Shown here piece by piece: positions 18,413 to 26,498 of a DNA stretch of 64,000 nt. A model generated the notes under the pieces. That model worked only from the letters and a program-made list of their open reading frames with translations, was not told the origin of the DNA and searched no databases. Source of the stretch: Anaerolineales bacterium (lineage in GTDB: Bacteria > Chloroflexota > Anaerolineae > Anaerolineales > Anaerolineaceae); NCBI GenBank assembly GCA_020060485.1, contig JAGVAB010000104.1, positions 1 to 64,000 of the forward strand, given 5' to 3'. Position numbers and translations under genes: made by a program. Position 1 is the stretch's first letter. Each line of letters opens with the position of its first letter.

Positions 18413-19396
18413 ATGGAATTCAATCTTTCCAGTCAATTTTTTGGGCCACAAAGCGATGATGGCCTGCAAAGCGAAGTGCAAAAGATCATCATTTTGGGCG
18501 GCGGACCGGCCGGATTTTCGGCTGCCCTGTATGCGGCCCGAGCGGCACTGAAGCCGCTGGTTTTCACAGGCAAGGATTTGGGCGGTCAGGCTGCTTCCAC
18601 CTTGACCATAGAGAACTACCCTGGTTTCCCAGAGGGCGTTGGAGGTGTGGAGCTTTCCGGGCTGTTCCATAAACAGGCGGAGCGCTTTGGGGCGCAATTT
18701 CTATCTGATATGGTCACGGAAGTTGACCTTGCCCAGCGGCCCTTTCTGGTGACCACCGAGGACGGACAATACCGGGCCGAGGCTTTGATCCTGGCTACCG
18801 GCGCTTCGCCTAACCATTTGAACGTACCGGGCGAAAACCGCTTGATGAACAATGGCGTTTCGTATTGCGCCACCTGTGATGGCTGGTTCTTCCAGGACAA
18901 GCGCGTGGTGGTGGTGGGTGGCGGTGACAGCGCTTTTGAAGAGGGTATTCTGTTGACGCATTATGCCAGTCAGGTGGATATCGTTCATCGCCGTGATGAG
19001 TTTCGGGCGGGGGCGATCCTGCGCCAACGGGCGGAAGAAAATCCCAAAATTCATTTTATCTTCTCTTCAGTTGTGGAGGAGATATTGGGAGAAAAAAAGG
19101 TTGAAGCGGTGCGTCTGCGCAATCTCAAGACCGGGGAGGAAACCCTGCATACTACAGACGGTGTTTTCATTTTTGTTGGACACACCCCCAATACCCAAAT
19201 GTACAAGGGACAACTGGAGATGGATGCCAGTGGTTACGTGGTGGTGGATCATTTGATGCAGACCAGTGTGCCCGGCGTATTCGCAGCCGGCGAGGCGGCT
19301 GATCCGCATTTTCGGCAGGTGGCGACCTCGGTGGGAATGGGTGCGGCGGCTGCTATTCAGGCGACCCGTTTTCTGGAGAATCAATCAGCCGCCTGA
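18413..19396 (+). CDS. trxB: NADPH-type thioredoxin reductase
   Basis: A 327-residue low-Mr thioredoxin reductase that passes electrons from NADPH via FAD to thioredoxin. FAD motif GGGPAG is at residues 29-34, the redox CATC at 152-155, GGGDSAFEE binds the second nucleotide, and HRRDEFRA is the NADPH-phosphate motif. GVFAAGEAADP closes the FAD site. GAGGAG lies 6 bases before the ATG. It is the canonical counterpart of the gene at 261, which lacks the NADPH features. Confidence 0.92.
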   Translation: MEFNLSSQFFGPQSDDGLQSEVQKIIILGGGPAGFSAALYAARAALKPLVFTGKDLGGQAASTLTIENYPGFPEGVGGVELSGLFHKQAERFGAQFLSDMVTEVDLAQRPFLVTTEDGQYRAEALILATGASPNHLNVPGENRLMNNGVSYCATCDGWFFQDKRVVVVGGGDSAFEEGILLTHYASQVDIVHRRDEFRAGAILRQRAEENPKIHFIFSSVVEEILGEKKVEAVRLRNLKTGEETLHTTDGVFIFVGHTPNTQMYKGQLEMDASGYVVVDHLMQTSVPGVFAAGEAADPHFRQVATSVGMGAAAAIQATRFLENQSAA

Positions 19397-19536
19397 TTAA
19401 TTTAGTATCATTGCAGAACGGGGTGAAAAATCTTTTTGTTTTTGCATTGAGCTTACGTCAAACTGTCGGGCAGCCAGAAAATTAATCACGATAGAGACTT
19501 GAACACATCTGGTCGTTGACCGTGAAGTAAAAAAAG

Positions 19537-19644
19537 GGGCTCTGTAGGATTTGCAGTGAAGAAAATGTTTGATGGGGGTGTTTTTGGCGCGAAGCGCCAA
19601 AAACACCCCCATCTATTATGCTTCACGGTTGTTCCTAAAGAGCC
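19537..19644. mobile_element. 108-bp ISL3-like miniature inverted-repeat element (MITE)
   Basis: The ends are inverted: GGCTCTgTAGGA at 19538 and its complement ending at 19644, then GTGAAG / CTTCAC, and a perfect 20-bp inner stem (19571-19590 with 19594-19613) around a GAA loop. The element is flanked by identical 8-bp repeats AAAAAAAG at 19529-19536 and 19645-19652. GGCTCTTT-type ends and an 8-bp target duplication are typical of ISL3-family elements, so a related transposase elsewhere probably moved it. It encodes no protein. The right-hand repeat is the U-tract of the adjoining terminator. Confidence 0.75.
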
Positions 19645-19648
19645 AAAA

Positions 19649-19684
19649 AAAGAGGCTGTCCTCATTCTCATGGACAGCCTCTTT
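19649..19684 (-). terminator. Intrinsic terminator of the LysM gene
   Basis: A perfect 13-bp stem (19649-19661 with 19672-19684) has a 10-base loop and, read leftward, is followed by a run of T. It lies 18 bases after the stop of the LysM gene. Confidence 0.85.
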
Positions 19685-19702
19685 GCTTGTAGTTCAGGTA
19701 GA

Positions 19703-20878
19703 TCAGGGCGCGGGGGTGGCCGCACTGCCGCCAAACCAGCTAAAGACACGCTGCTGGCTGGGCTGGCCAAAGTTCTCCCAGATGGGATCGCCGGCGCGGG
19801 TTGTGCCGGACTGGCGCACTGCCACCACCCACCAACGGAGGATGTGAGGCTGGTTACCGGCAGGGCGGAAGGAGGACGGTACGATGTACTTGGTGTCTGT
19901 CACGTAGGCAGTTTGTTTACGCCCGGTGCCATCGGTGACATCCTCGATGGTTACGCTGTATGCTTCGCCGTCGCGCAGGGTGCCAACAGAAGCCCATTGC
20001 AGGGTGATGGTGTCATTGACCGCGGTGAAGGATTGACCATCAGCCGGCAGCAACAGATCGGGAGCCCGGTACGGCGGGTTCAGTGTAGCGGTTGGGGTCG
20101 GGCCGGGGGTCGGGTTGCGTTCGCAGAGGGGAATGATCAAAGGTTGTCCCTGGTAAACCACATCTCCAGCCAGGCCATTCCATTCTTTGATGGCAGCCAT
20201 ACTGACGTTGTAAGCTCCGGCAATTCCGCTCAAGGTGTCATTCTGGCTGACAGTATAGGTCACTTGTTCGCAGGCCACGCGGGTGGCATCAACGCCGCTC
20301 AAGGTGGAGGTGGGCAGGGGTGAAGCGGTTGGGGTGGGCTGAGGTACCAGAAGTTTCTGACCAACATACAACGTGCCGCAGTCCGCTGGCAGGTTATTGG
20401 CAAGCACAATGCTCTGGATGGACACATTGAAGATGGCCGCGATGGTGCTGCAATAGTCACCTTCCTTAATGGTATATTCCAGCGGTGGAAGCGGGGTGAA
20501 TGTCGGTTCCAGGGTGGCAGTGGGCTCTAGAGTGGGGGTCAGGGTGGTGGTTGCGGTGAGAGTGATGGTGGGCGTCTGGGTTGGTTCTGCGACGCGGCCA
20601 GTGCCGCGCAAGATGCCAAACACAATGGCGGCCCCAATACCCAGCATGATCACCACCAGGCCAATGGCTACCGGCAGGCTTAGGGTCAGTTCGGGCATGC
20701 GGGCTTCCTTGATGGCAGACGCTTGTTTTTTGGTAGGCGCAGCCGCCGGAGCAGCTTCATCCCGATCGAAAGTGCGCCCGCAAACCAGACAGCGCGTGGC
20801 ATTCTCGCTCAACCGTGTGCCGCAGGTGGGGCAAAGCTTTGCATTACTGCTTGTGGAGGATGTGTTTTCTGTATTCAT
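19703..20878 (-). CDS. Zinc-ribbon, membrane-anchored LysM protein
   Basis: A 391-residue protein. Order: N-terminal zinc ribbon CPTCG-CLVCG (residues 17-35), cytoplasmic linker, one TM helix (about 68-90), a Thr/Pro-rich linker, two LysM repeats (YTIKEGDYCSTIAAIFNV... and YTVSQNDTLSGIAGAYNV...), another Thr/Pro linker and a C-terminal beta-sandwich-like domain. LysM binds peptidoglycan or other GlcNAc polymers, so the protein links a cytoplasmic zinc ribbon to the wall. TATAAT on the minus strand (20900-20905) lies about 22 bases before the ATG. It is divergent from hemW. Confidence 0.8.
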   Translation of the reverse strand: MNTENTSSTSSNAKLCPTCGTRLSENATRCLVCGRTFDRDEAAPAAAPTKKQASAIKEARMPELTLSLPVAIGLVVIMLGIGAAIVFGILRGTGRVAEPTQTPTITLTATTTLTPTLEPTATLEPTFTPLPPLEYTIKEGDYCSTIAAIFNVSIQSIVLANNLPADCGTLYVGQKLLVPQPTPTASPLPTSTLSGVDATRVACEQVTYTVSQNDTLSGIAGAYNVSMAAIKEWNGLAGDVVYQGQPLIIPLCERNPTPGPTPTATLNPPYRAPDLLLPADGQSFTAVNDTITLQWASVGTLRDGEAYSVTIEDVTDGTGRKQTAYVTDTKYIVPSSFRPAGNQPHILRWWVVAVRQSGTTRAGDPIWENFGQPSQQRVFSWFGGSAATPAP

Positions 20879-20926
20879 AGGTTTGTTTTAATCGGGCAAA
20901 TTATACCATAGCCCGCTTTCTTGTGA

Positions 20927-20932
20927 TATGCT
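20927..20932 (+). promoter_or_regulatory. Extended -10 element, predicted leaderless start
   Basis: TGATATGCT (20924-20932) ends 6 bases before the hemW ATG at 20939, which would put the transcript start at or next to the start codon. Confidence 0.45.
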
Positions 20933-20938
20933 GAAAAA

Positions 20939-22117
20939 ATGCAAGCATTCAGCCTTTATCTTCACATTCCTTTCTGCCGCAGACGTTGCAGCTACTGCGA
21001 TTTTAACACATGTGCCGGACGGGAAGACAGGATTGCGGATTATCTTTCGGCGCTCTTGGTCGAGATTGAAAAAGTGGCCGCAAAAGCTGCCAGACCCTTG
21101 CCGGTGCATACAGTCTATTTTGGCGGGGGAACCCCATCGCTGTTGACAGCTTCCCAGGTGGATTCTCTGCTGCAAACCATCGCACGGTATTTTGTGCTGT
21201 CGGATGATGCCGAGGTCACCCTGGAAGCCAACCCGGGAACAGTTGACCCGGATCAACTGCACAGGCTGCGGCTGGCTGGGGTGAATCGCCTGAGTTTCGG
21301 GATGCAGTCTGCACATGCAGATGAGCTGGAACTGTTGCAAAGGCTGCACGATACGCACGGGGTAATCGAGGCAGTCAAGTGGGCCCGCCAGGCGGGGTTT
21401 GATAACCTCAGCCTCGACCTGATCTATGGGCTGCCAGACCAACCGCTTGCGCGCTGGCAGGCCACACTGGAAATGGCTATCCGCCTGGGGCCGGAACATC
21501 TTTCGTTGTATGCCCTCACCCTGGAACCCGGCACGCGATTGTATGACTGGTCTGTCCGCGGTCTGGTCAACTGGCCGGATGACGATCTGGCGGCGGATAT
21601 GGTTGTCTGGGCTATGCAGCGTCTGGAGGAAGCAGGATTTCGGCAGTACGAGATCTCCAACTGGGCGCGTGCTGCAGCAGATGGAAGTCTGCTGATGTCG
21701 CGCCACAACCTGCAATATTGGCGCAACCAGCCCTATCTGGGTTTTGGCGCCGGGGCACATGGCTCGGCGAACGGGGCACGAACGGCCAATGTGGCTGACC
21801 TGGATCTGTATCTGACGGCCTGCCAGGAAAAACCGGCCGGGCGTTTTCCGGCTGGTCCGGCGGTGGAAACCGTCCTTGAGATTGACCGCACCAGCGAAAT
21901 GCAGGAAACGATGATGGTTGGCCTGCGGCTGACGGAAGAAGGCGTATCGCAGGCGGTCTTCCTGGAGCGTTTTGGCGAGCCAATGCAAGCCATGTTTGGG
22001 CGGGAGATCGAGGAATTGATCGGGCATGGATTATTGGAATGGGCAGAGGGAGACCGGTTGCGGCTGACCCGCCGCGGCAGGATGCTGGGCAATCAAGTCT
22101 TTATGTACTTCGTGTAG
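20939..22117 (+). CDS. hemW: HemW-like radical SAM protein
   Basis: A 392-residue radical SAM protein of the HemN/HemW class. The cluster cysteines are C13, C17 and C20 in PFCRRRCSYCDF, followed by YFGGGTPSLL (SAM binding) and ANPGTV. HemW binds haem and acts as a haem chaperone; it lacks the extra N-terminal segment of coproporphyrinogen dehydrogenase HemN, and at 392 residues this one has the HemW length. The ATG has no Shine-Dalgarno site and lies directly after a -10-like box. It is divergent from the LysM gene and converges with the transpeptidase. Confidence 0.88.
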   Translation: MQAFSLYLHIPFCRRRCSYCDFNTCAGREDRIADYLSALLVEIEKVAAKAARPLPVHTVYFGGGTPSLLTASQVDSLLQTIARYFVLSDDAEVTLEANPGTVDPDQLHRLRLAGVNRLSFGMQSAHADELELLQRLHDTHGVIEAVKWARQAGFDNLSLDLIYGLPDQPLARWQATLEMAIRLGPEHLSLYALTLEPGTRLYDWSVRGLVNWPDDDLAADMVVWAMQRLEEAGFRQYEISNWARAAADGSLLMSRHNLQYWRNQPYLGFGAGAHGSANGARTANVADLDLYLTACQEKPAGRFPAGPAVETVLEIDRTSEMQETMMVGLRLTEEGVSQAVFLERFGEPMQAMFGREIEELIGHGLLEWAEGDRLRLTRRGRMLGNQVFMYFV

Positions 22118-22135
22118 CCGAATTACATGGGGGAA

Positions 22136-23173
22136 TCAATGCACCCAGACGCGGGTGCCATAACCGATGGTTTCCCACTTTTCAGGGTTTTCAATCGGTC
22201 TGGTCCAGCGGAAGAGCCATTTGGCTTCTTCGGTGCGCATGTTGATGCAGCCGTGACTCATGGGGATGCCCCAGTTGCGATGCCAGTAGGTGCCGTGAAA
22301 AGCAACCCCGGATTCTGCAACGAAGAAGCTGACCCAGGGCACGCCGGGCAGTTCATAGGCTTCGATGTCTGATGTCAGATTGCCGTCGCCCATATGCTTG
22401 GAAGGCATTTTGGAGAAGATGTTGAAATTGCCGGTGGGTGTCTTGGTGGGAATTTGCCCTGGCAGAGTGGCACGCACCAGACCGGTGGATACCTTGGTCT
22501 TTAATACCACTTCGTCATTCTCATAGCAGGTCACCATCTGGTCGGCCAGAGAAATCTCGATCCATTTCTTTTCCATGGGTACTTCCGGCGTGATGGGGGC
22601 ATATTCTTCGGGCATGATGGGGCGTATGTGGGCGGCAGGTACATGGTAATCAATGTCCAGTAATTCATCGATCAATTTATACCAGGGTGTGCCGTCCGGG
22701 CCTTCCTCTACGCCCACGATCCAGTGGGTTGATTCGTAATATAGACGGTAAACGGGTTCCCAGCCATAAAATCTGGTGTAGCGCATGGTTTGGGTATAGG
22801 GCACAGTGACTTCGGCAAGCTGGCCGTTTTCGGGAATGTCATAGGTGATTGGGTTAAGGCGGGTTTTGACCAGTTGTACGTGTGCACTGTGCACATAGCC
22901 GCGCCAGACACGGAACCAGTTGGGGTTCCAGGCCGGGCCAGCTTCCGATATCAATTCGTCGTAAACATTGATCAATTCGTCGCGGAAGCGCTGGTAGATG
23001 ATGCGGCTCTTGTCGTCGGGTTCAACATGCACGCTGACCGAGGGATGGGCAACCCGCGCCACCAGGCCGGTGTCCATCGTCAGAGTGTCATTGAAGGGCG
23101 GGCCGAAAGCCAGGCTGCTCAAACCCAGAGCAGACAGTTTAAGAAAGTCGCGGCGGGAAATGTGATTGCTCAT
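22136..23173 (-). CDS. Tat-exported L,D-transpeptidase (YkuD)
   Basis: A 345-residue protein with a twin-arginine signal (SRRDFLKLSALG, residues 5-16). The C-terminal YkuD domain runs from KWIEISLADQMVTCYEND to the end, with HGTYWHRNWGIPMSHGCINM carrying the catalytic His and Cys. It forms 3-3 peptidoglycan crosslinks or attaches proteins to the wall outside the membrane. The middle domain (about 60-200) has SH3-like strands. The ATG is 7 bases from a TATAAT, with no ribosome site. Confidence 0.88.
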   Translation of the reverse strand: MSNHISRRDFLKLSALGLSSLAFGPPFNDTLTMDTGLVARVAHPSVSVHVEPDDKSRIIYQRFRDELINVYDELISEAGPAWNPNWFRVWRGYVHSAHVQLVKTRLNPITYDIPENGQLAEVTVPYTQTMRYTRFYGWEPVYRLYYESTHWIVGVEEGPDGTPWYKLIDELLDIDYHVPAAHIRPIMPEEYAPITPEVPMEKKWIEISLADQMVTCYENDEVVLKTKVSTGLVRATLPGQIPTKTPTGNFNIFSKMPSKHMGDGNLTSDIEAYELPGVPWVSFFVAESGVAFHGTYWHRNWGIPMSHGCINMRTEEAKWLFRWTRPIENPEKWETIGYGTRVWVH

Positions 23174-23180
23174 AGGGAAA

Positions 23181-23186
23181 ATTATA
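23181..23186 (-). promoter_or_regulatory. Extended -10 element, predicted leaderless start
   Basis: On the minus strand TGGTATAAT ends 7 bases before the ATG at 23173. The predicted start of transcription coincides with the start codon. Confidence 0.5.
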
Positions 23187-23252
23187 CCAGATTTATGTAA
23201 TTGCGATAAATTGGAATATATTTATCTTCAATTAATTTTTTTTTCCAGAAGG

Positions 23253-23507
23253 TCATTCTTCTTCTTCGGGATGGTGAACTTCTTTCTGCTCCGGGTTAAC
23301 AGGGCGAGTAAGGCTTTCTTCCTGGCCCAGGTTCAATTTCTTACCCACGGTATAAATGATGACCAAACCCAGGACAAGCGTGAAGATGAAGCTGAGGGTC
23401 AGGTTTAGGTTCAGGACGGAGGCCATGTATTTCATCAGGTCGGACATGGCAAACCCAAACGCGATGACCAGCACAGCCAGCAGCAGATTTTTATATCTTG
23501 CGGGCAT
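23253..23507 (-). CDS. Small two-TM membrane protein
   Basis: An 84-residue protein with two hydrophobic helices (about residues 7-27 and 33-53) and a charged tail ending EVHHPEEEE. AAGGAG precedes the ATG, and TATAAT lies about 40 bases upstream. No family recognised; AtpZ/AtpI-like two-helix proteins have similar size and topology, but no ATP synthase gene is near. It lies between the transpeptidase and the methyltransferase, all on the minus strand. Confidence 0.6.
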   Translation of the reverse strand: MPARYKNLLLAVLVIAFGFAMSDLMKYMASVLNLNLTLSFIFTLVLGLVIIYTVGKKLNLGQEESLTRPVNPEQKEVHHPEEEE

Positions 23508-23566
23508 CAGGCGTACTCCTTGGTTGAAAGATCAATAGGTGCAATTATACCCGCAGCAGTGCGATT

Positions 23567-24829
23567 TCAGGCAGCTTGGGCAAACAGGCATTTGAGGTAA
23601 GCGCCTTCAGAAAAGGTGATGGGGTGATCCAGGGCGTGGGTGGAGCGTTCGATTTCACGCAGCGGCCGGTTGAGTTCGCGGGCTGTCTGGTGGAGGGCGG
23701 CAAAAAAGTCTCTGGCCTCCACCCGGCTGGAGCAGGAAGCCTGCACCAGAATACCACCTGGCTGGAGGACGTTTAAGCCCAGACGAGTCAGGCGGCGGTA
23801 GGCGGCCAGGGCGGCGGCGATCTGGGTCTGTTTGTGGGCGAACATCGGCGGGTCGATGATGACCAGGTCAAACTGGCGGCGGCTGGCAGCCAGTTCTTCC
23901 AGAATCAGAAAGGCATCCCCGGCGATGGTCTCGTGGTGTGCTGCGGCTACGGCGGGAAACTGGCGATTGTGGGCCATGTTGCGCCGGGCGGCATCGCAGG
24001 CCGGGGTGGACAGATCCAGGCTGACCACCTGTGTTGCTCCGCCGCGGGCGGCGTAGATCGAAAACCCGCCGGTGTAGGCAAAGACATTCAGCACCGATCT
24101 GCCAGCAGACAGAGCTTCAACCCGGGCGCGGTTCTCGCGCTGGTCGAGAAAGAAACCTGTTTTCTGGCCGGCCACAGGGTCGGCCTCGAAGGTCAGGCCA
24201 TTCTCCTGAAAAAGCAACGGTTCATGCAGCGGCGGGCCGGAGAGGATGAGACCGTCGGATAACCCGTAGAGGGCGTCAGGCTGTTCCTGCAAGGCGCGGT
24301 TGAGGCGCAGGATGAGGCGCTCGGCGGGCTGGATTTCTGCCAGGGCGGTGCATACGGTTGGCAGGTGGGGAATCCAGGCCGGGGTATAGATTTTTAGGAC
24401 AAGGGTGTCGGCATAGCGGTCAATGACCAGACCCGGCAGGCCGTCATTCTCACCGTGCACCAGGCGGTAACCGGTGGTGGTGCTGGCGGCAGGCTGCTGG
24501 AGCAGGGGAGTACGCAATTCGGCTGCCTGAGAGAGTTTGCGGATGAACCAGTTTGTGTCGATCTCTTGCGGTTGGCGGTTCTGGAGGACGCGCACACGAA
24601 TCATCGAAGTCGGGTCATACAGACCAGCAGCCAGAAAGCGGCGTTTGCTGTCGAAGATCACGGCCAGATCGCCGGGTGCGCCCGGGCGGCTTTGACTGGT
24701 GATGGCCTGCTCAAAGCACCAGGGGTGTCCCTGGCGCAGGACGCGTTCGGCGGCCGCGGTGACCCGCAAGGCAATGTTGCGGTCAGCAGGGGAGGGAAGC
24801 TGCGTTAACAGAGAGAGGTCAAAAGTCAA
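23567..24829 (-). CDS. RlmI-like class I SAM-dependent rRNA methyltransferase
   Basis: A 420-residue protein with an N-terminal PUA-type domain (ALRVTAAAERVLRQGHPWCFEQAI) and a C-terminal Rossmann methyltransferase. QKTGFFLDQRENR, VLNVFAYTGGFSIYAARGG (motif I), DLVIIDPPMF (motif IV) and QASCSSRV are characteristic of RlmI/RlmK-type 23S rRNA 5-methylcytosine methyltransferases, the Cys being the presumed nucleophile. A paralogue lies at 41355; which modifies the RlmI target site cannot be told. Confidence 0.82.
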   Translation of the reverse strand: MTFDLSLLTQLPSPADRNIALRVTAAAERVLRQGHPWCFEQAITSQSRPGAPGDLAVIFDSKRRFLAAGLYDPTSMIRVRVLQNRQPQEIDTNWFIRKLSQAAELRTPLLQQPAASTTTGYRLVHGENDGLPGLVIDRYADTLVLKIYTPAWIPHLPTVCTALAEIQPAERLILRLNRALQEQPDALYGLSDGLILSGPPLHEPLLFQENGLTFEADPVAGQKTGFFLDQRENRARVEALSAGRSVLNVFAYTGGFSIYAARGGATQVVSLDLSTPACDAARRNMAHNRQFPAVAAAHHETIAGDAFLILEELAASRRQFDLVIIDPPMFAHKQTQIAAALAAYRRLTRLGLNVLQPGGILVQASCSSRVEARDFFAALHQTARELNRPLREIERSTHALDHPITFSEGAYLKCLFAQAA

Positions 24830-24922
24830 AGTTGAGGGCTCCTGGGAAAGGGATATGAAACTGCATGCATATTACCACATGGTTCTCCCTGCCCATTTTG
24901 AATGTGCTGTGCGCCGGAAAAT

Positions 24923-26338
24923 CTATTCGCTCAATATCCAGTACCCGTAAATTGCCTGTTCCAACGCATCCATGATGATCCTGTCTGCGTCTGCCTTACT
25001 TAAATTGGGTGGCAGCTTGGGATTGGTGTAATAAAATCCGATTGGCCCGCAGGTAAAATCCAGTCCCGGATGGGATTGCGCCAGTATTTGCTTTGCCCGG
25101 GCGCAGTTGGCCTCAAGGTTGTTTTCAGCAGGAACACGAATATTACTGATCGACACAGAAATGGGCGCAGAACCATAGTTTCTGACACCGACCGGAAACT
25201 CCAGAATATAACAGCGATAGGAACTGGCGTGCGTGGCTGCTTGTTTGGGATTCTTGAGCATATAACCGGAGAGCGAGTTTTGAACATTCCCGGCTGACAA
25301 AACAACACCATTGGGATTCCAATCCTGGGTGTCCGGCAATTGCGAACAGATCTCGACATTGGTCAGAGCGTCATATTTCTCAACGCCCATTAATTGCAGG
25401 GTCACATTGTTTGCCAAAGCAGAATTGCTTGAAAGTTGAGAGCTGCCAATTGTGACCTTCAACCATATTGTATTTCCATCGCCGGAAACCAGTACCCCGT
25501 CTGCATTCAGAAATTGGTAGTGAACTTCATATATGCCAGCGGTTTGCGGAGCAACCAGGTTAGCAGAAAGCTCAAGGGTGCTCCCGGGAGGAACTTCATG
25601 AGGCAGATTGATCTCGGATTCTTCACCAAGAGTGGAGCCGAGAGGGCCGGAGAATTGTGTCGTGACCATTTTATAATCGCTGGTCCAGGTGGTTGTGCCG
25701 GTGTTTTGCAATTTCCACGTTTTAGTGAATGAGGTACCAAGCGGAATAATGCTCCCATCGGGATAATTCTCACCAACGAAATGGGCAGAGTCTTGCACAG
25801 TGTCCGCTATTATGGTGGGTACAGAAGTCTGAGGGAGAGAGGGCGCGGTTTCTATTGCGGTTGGAACAGAAGTTTTCAGTAATAGATCGACGGTTGATGT
25901 TCTGTCTGCTGTCAGTGTTGGTGTTTCTTGTGTGTCAGGCGCAGGGGGTTGAACAAAGACGAAAATCAGGATCAAGGCCGTGAGAAGCAAAACAGCGCCA
26001 ATAGGGTAGACCGGGTTTTTCATGAGAAGCCTCCGAATTGAAAATGATTTATGGTCATTATCAACAGCGGAGATCGTGTTGGCAACTGGGGATTCCTCTG
26101 GAAGATGCCTGTCTTTTATACCTGTGGAATCCCACAGGCTGCTTCCTGCCAGCTTGACAATGGCCTCTGAGCGGGAGGCGACGCCAAGTTTCGCATAGAT
26201 ATTACCCAAATGGAATTCCACGGTGCGCTCTGAAATACCAAGTTCGAGGGCAATCTGTTTATTGCTTTTACCCTGCAATAAACATTGCAGGGTGTCCTTT
26301 TCGCGCTTGCTGAAAAAGTCTGGATCCAGGGAGGTCAT
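24923..26338 (-). CDS. Membrane-anchored LuxR-type regulator with NBR1-like Ig domain
   Basis: A 471-residue protein. Residues 8-66 are a complete LuxR-type HTH (SKREKDTLQCLLQGKSNKQIALELGI..., ERTVEFHLGNIYAKLG). One TM helix follows (about 110-132), then a Thr-rich outer linker, then an NBR1-like Ig domain (about 180-300; TFTKTWKLQNTGTTTWTSDY, VAPQTAGIYEVHYQFLNADG) and a C-terminal domain with paired cysteines (residues about 305-471). This predicts a one-component sensor: DNA binding inside, ligand or wall contact outside, like ToxR but with a LuxR head. It has its own upstream -10-like box and no kinase partner. Confidence 0.8.
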   Translation of the reverse strand: MTSLDPDFFSKREKDTLQCLLQGKSNKQIALELGISERTVEFHLGNIYAKLGVASRSEAIVKLAGSSLWDSTGIKDRHLPEESPVANTISAVDNDHKSFSIRRLLMKNPVYPIGAVLLLTALILIFVFVQPPAPDTQETPTLTADRTSTVDLLLKTSVPTAIETAPSLPQTSVPTIIADTVQDSAHFVGENYPDGSIIPLGTSFTKTWKLQNTGTTTWTSDYKMVTTQFSGPLGSTLGEESEINLPHEVPPGSTLELSANLVAPQTAGIYEVHYQFLNADGVLVSGDGNTIWLKVTIGSSQLSSNSALANNVTLQLMGVEKYDALTNVEICSQLPDTQDWNPNGVVLSAGNVQNSLSGYMLKNPKQAATHASSYRCYILEFPVGVRNYGSAPISVSISNIRVPAENNLEANCARAKQILAQSHPGLDFTCGPIGFYYTNPKLPPNLSKADADRIIMDALEQAIYGYWILSE

Positions 26339-26436
26339 TGGCTATCCCTTTGGGGTAAACCAGTATGGGCGAAACAAAAATCATTATAGCCCATTCCAAA
26401 ACAAGGGTTGGCAAATGGTATGGAGAAACAAGGTGG

Positions 26437-26483
26437 AACACATATCCCTGGAGCCAGGCAATGAGTGTCCAGGGATATGTGTT
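26437..26483. terminator. Hairpin at the end of the ABC exporter operon
   Basis: A perfect 15-bp stem (26437-26451 with 26469-26483) and a 17-base loop lie 15 bases after the permease stop. T-runs are short on both sides, so termination may be partial, with some readthrough into the LuxR-type gene. Confidence 0.55.
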
Positions 26484-26498
26484 TTGATTGACGGGATC

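Noticed and set aside
19556..20323. Rightward frame across the MITE and LysM gene
   Set aside because: It runs through the element's hairpin, the terminator and antisense to the LysM gene, with no support.
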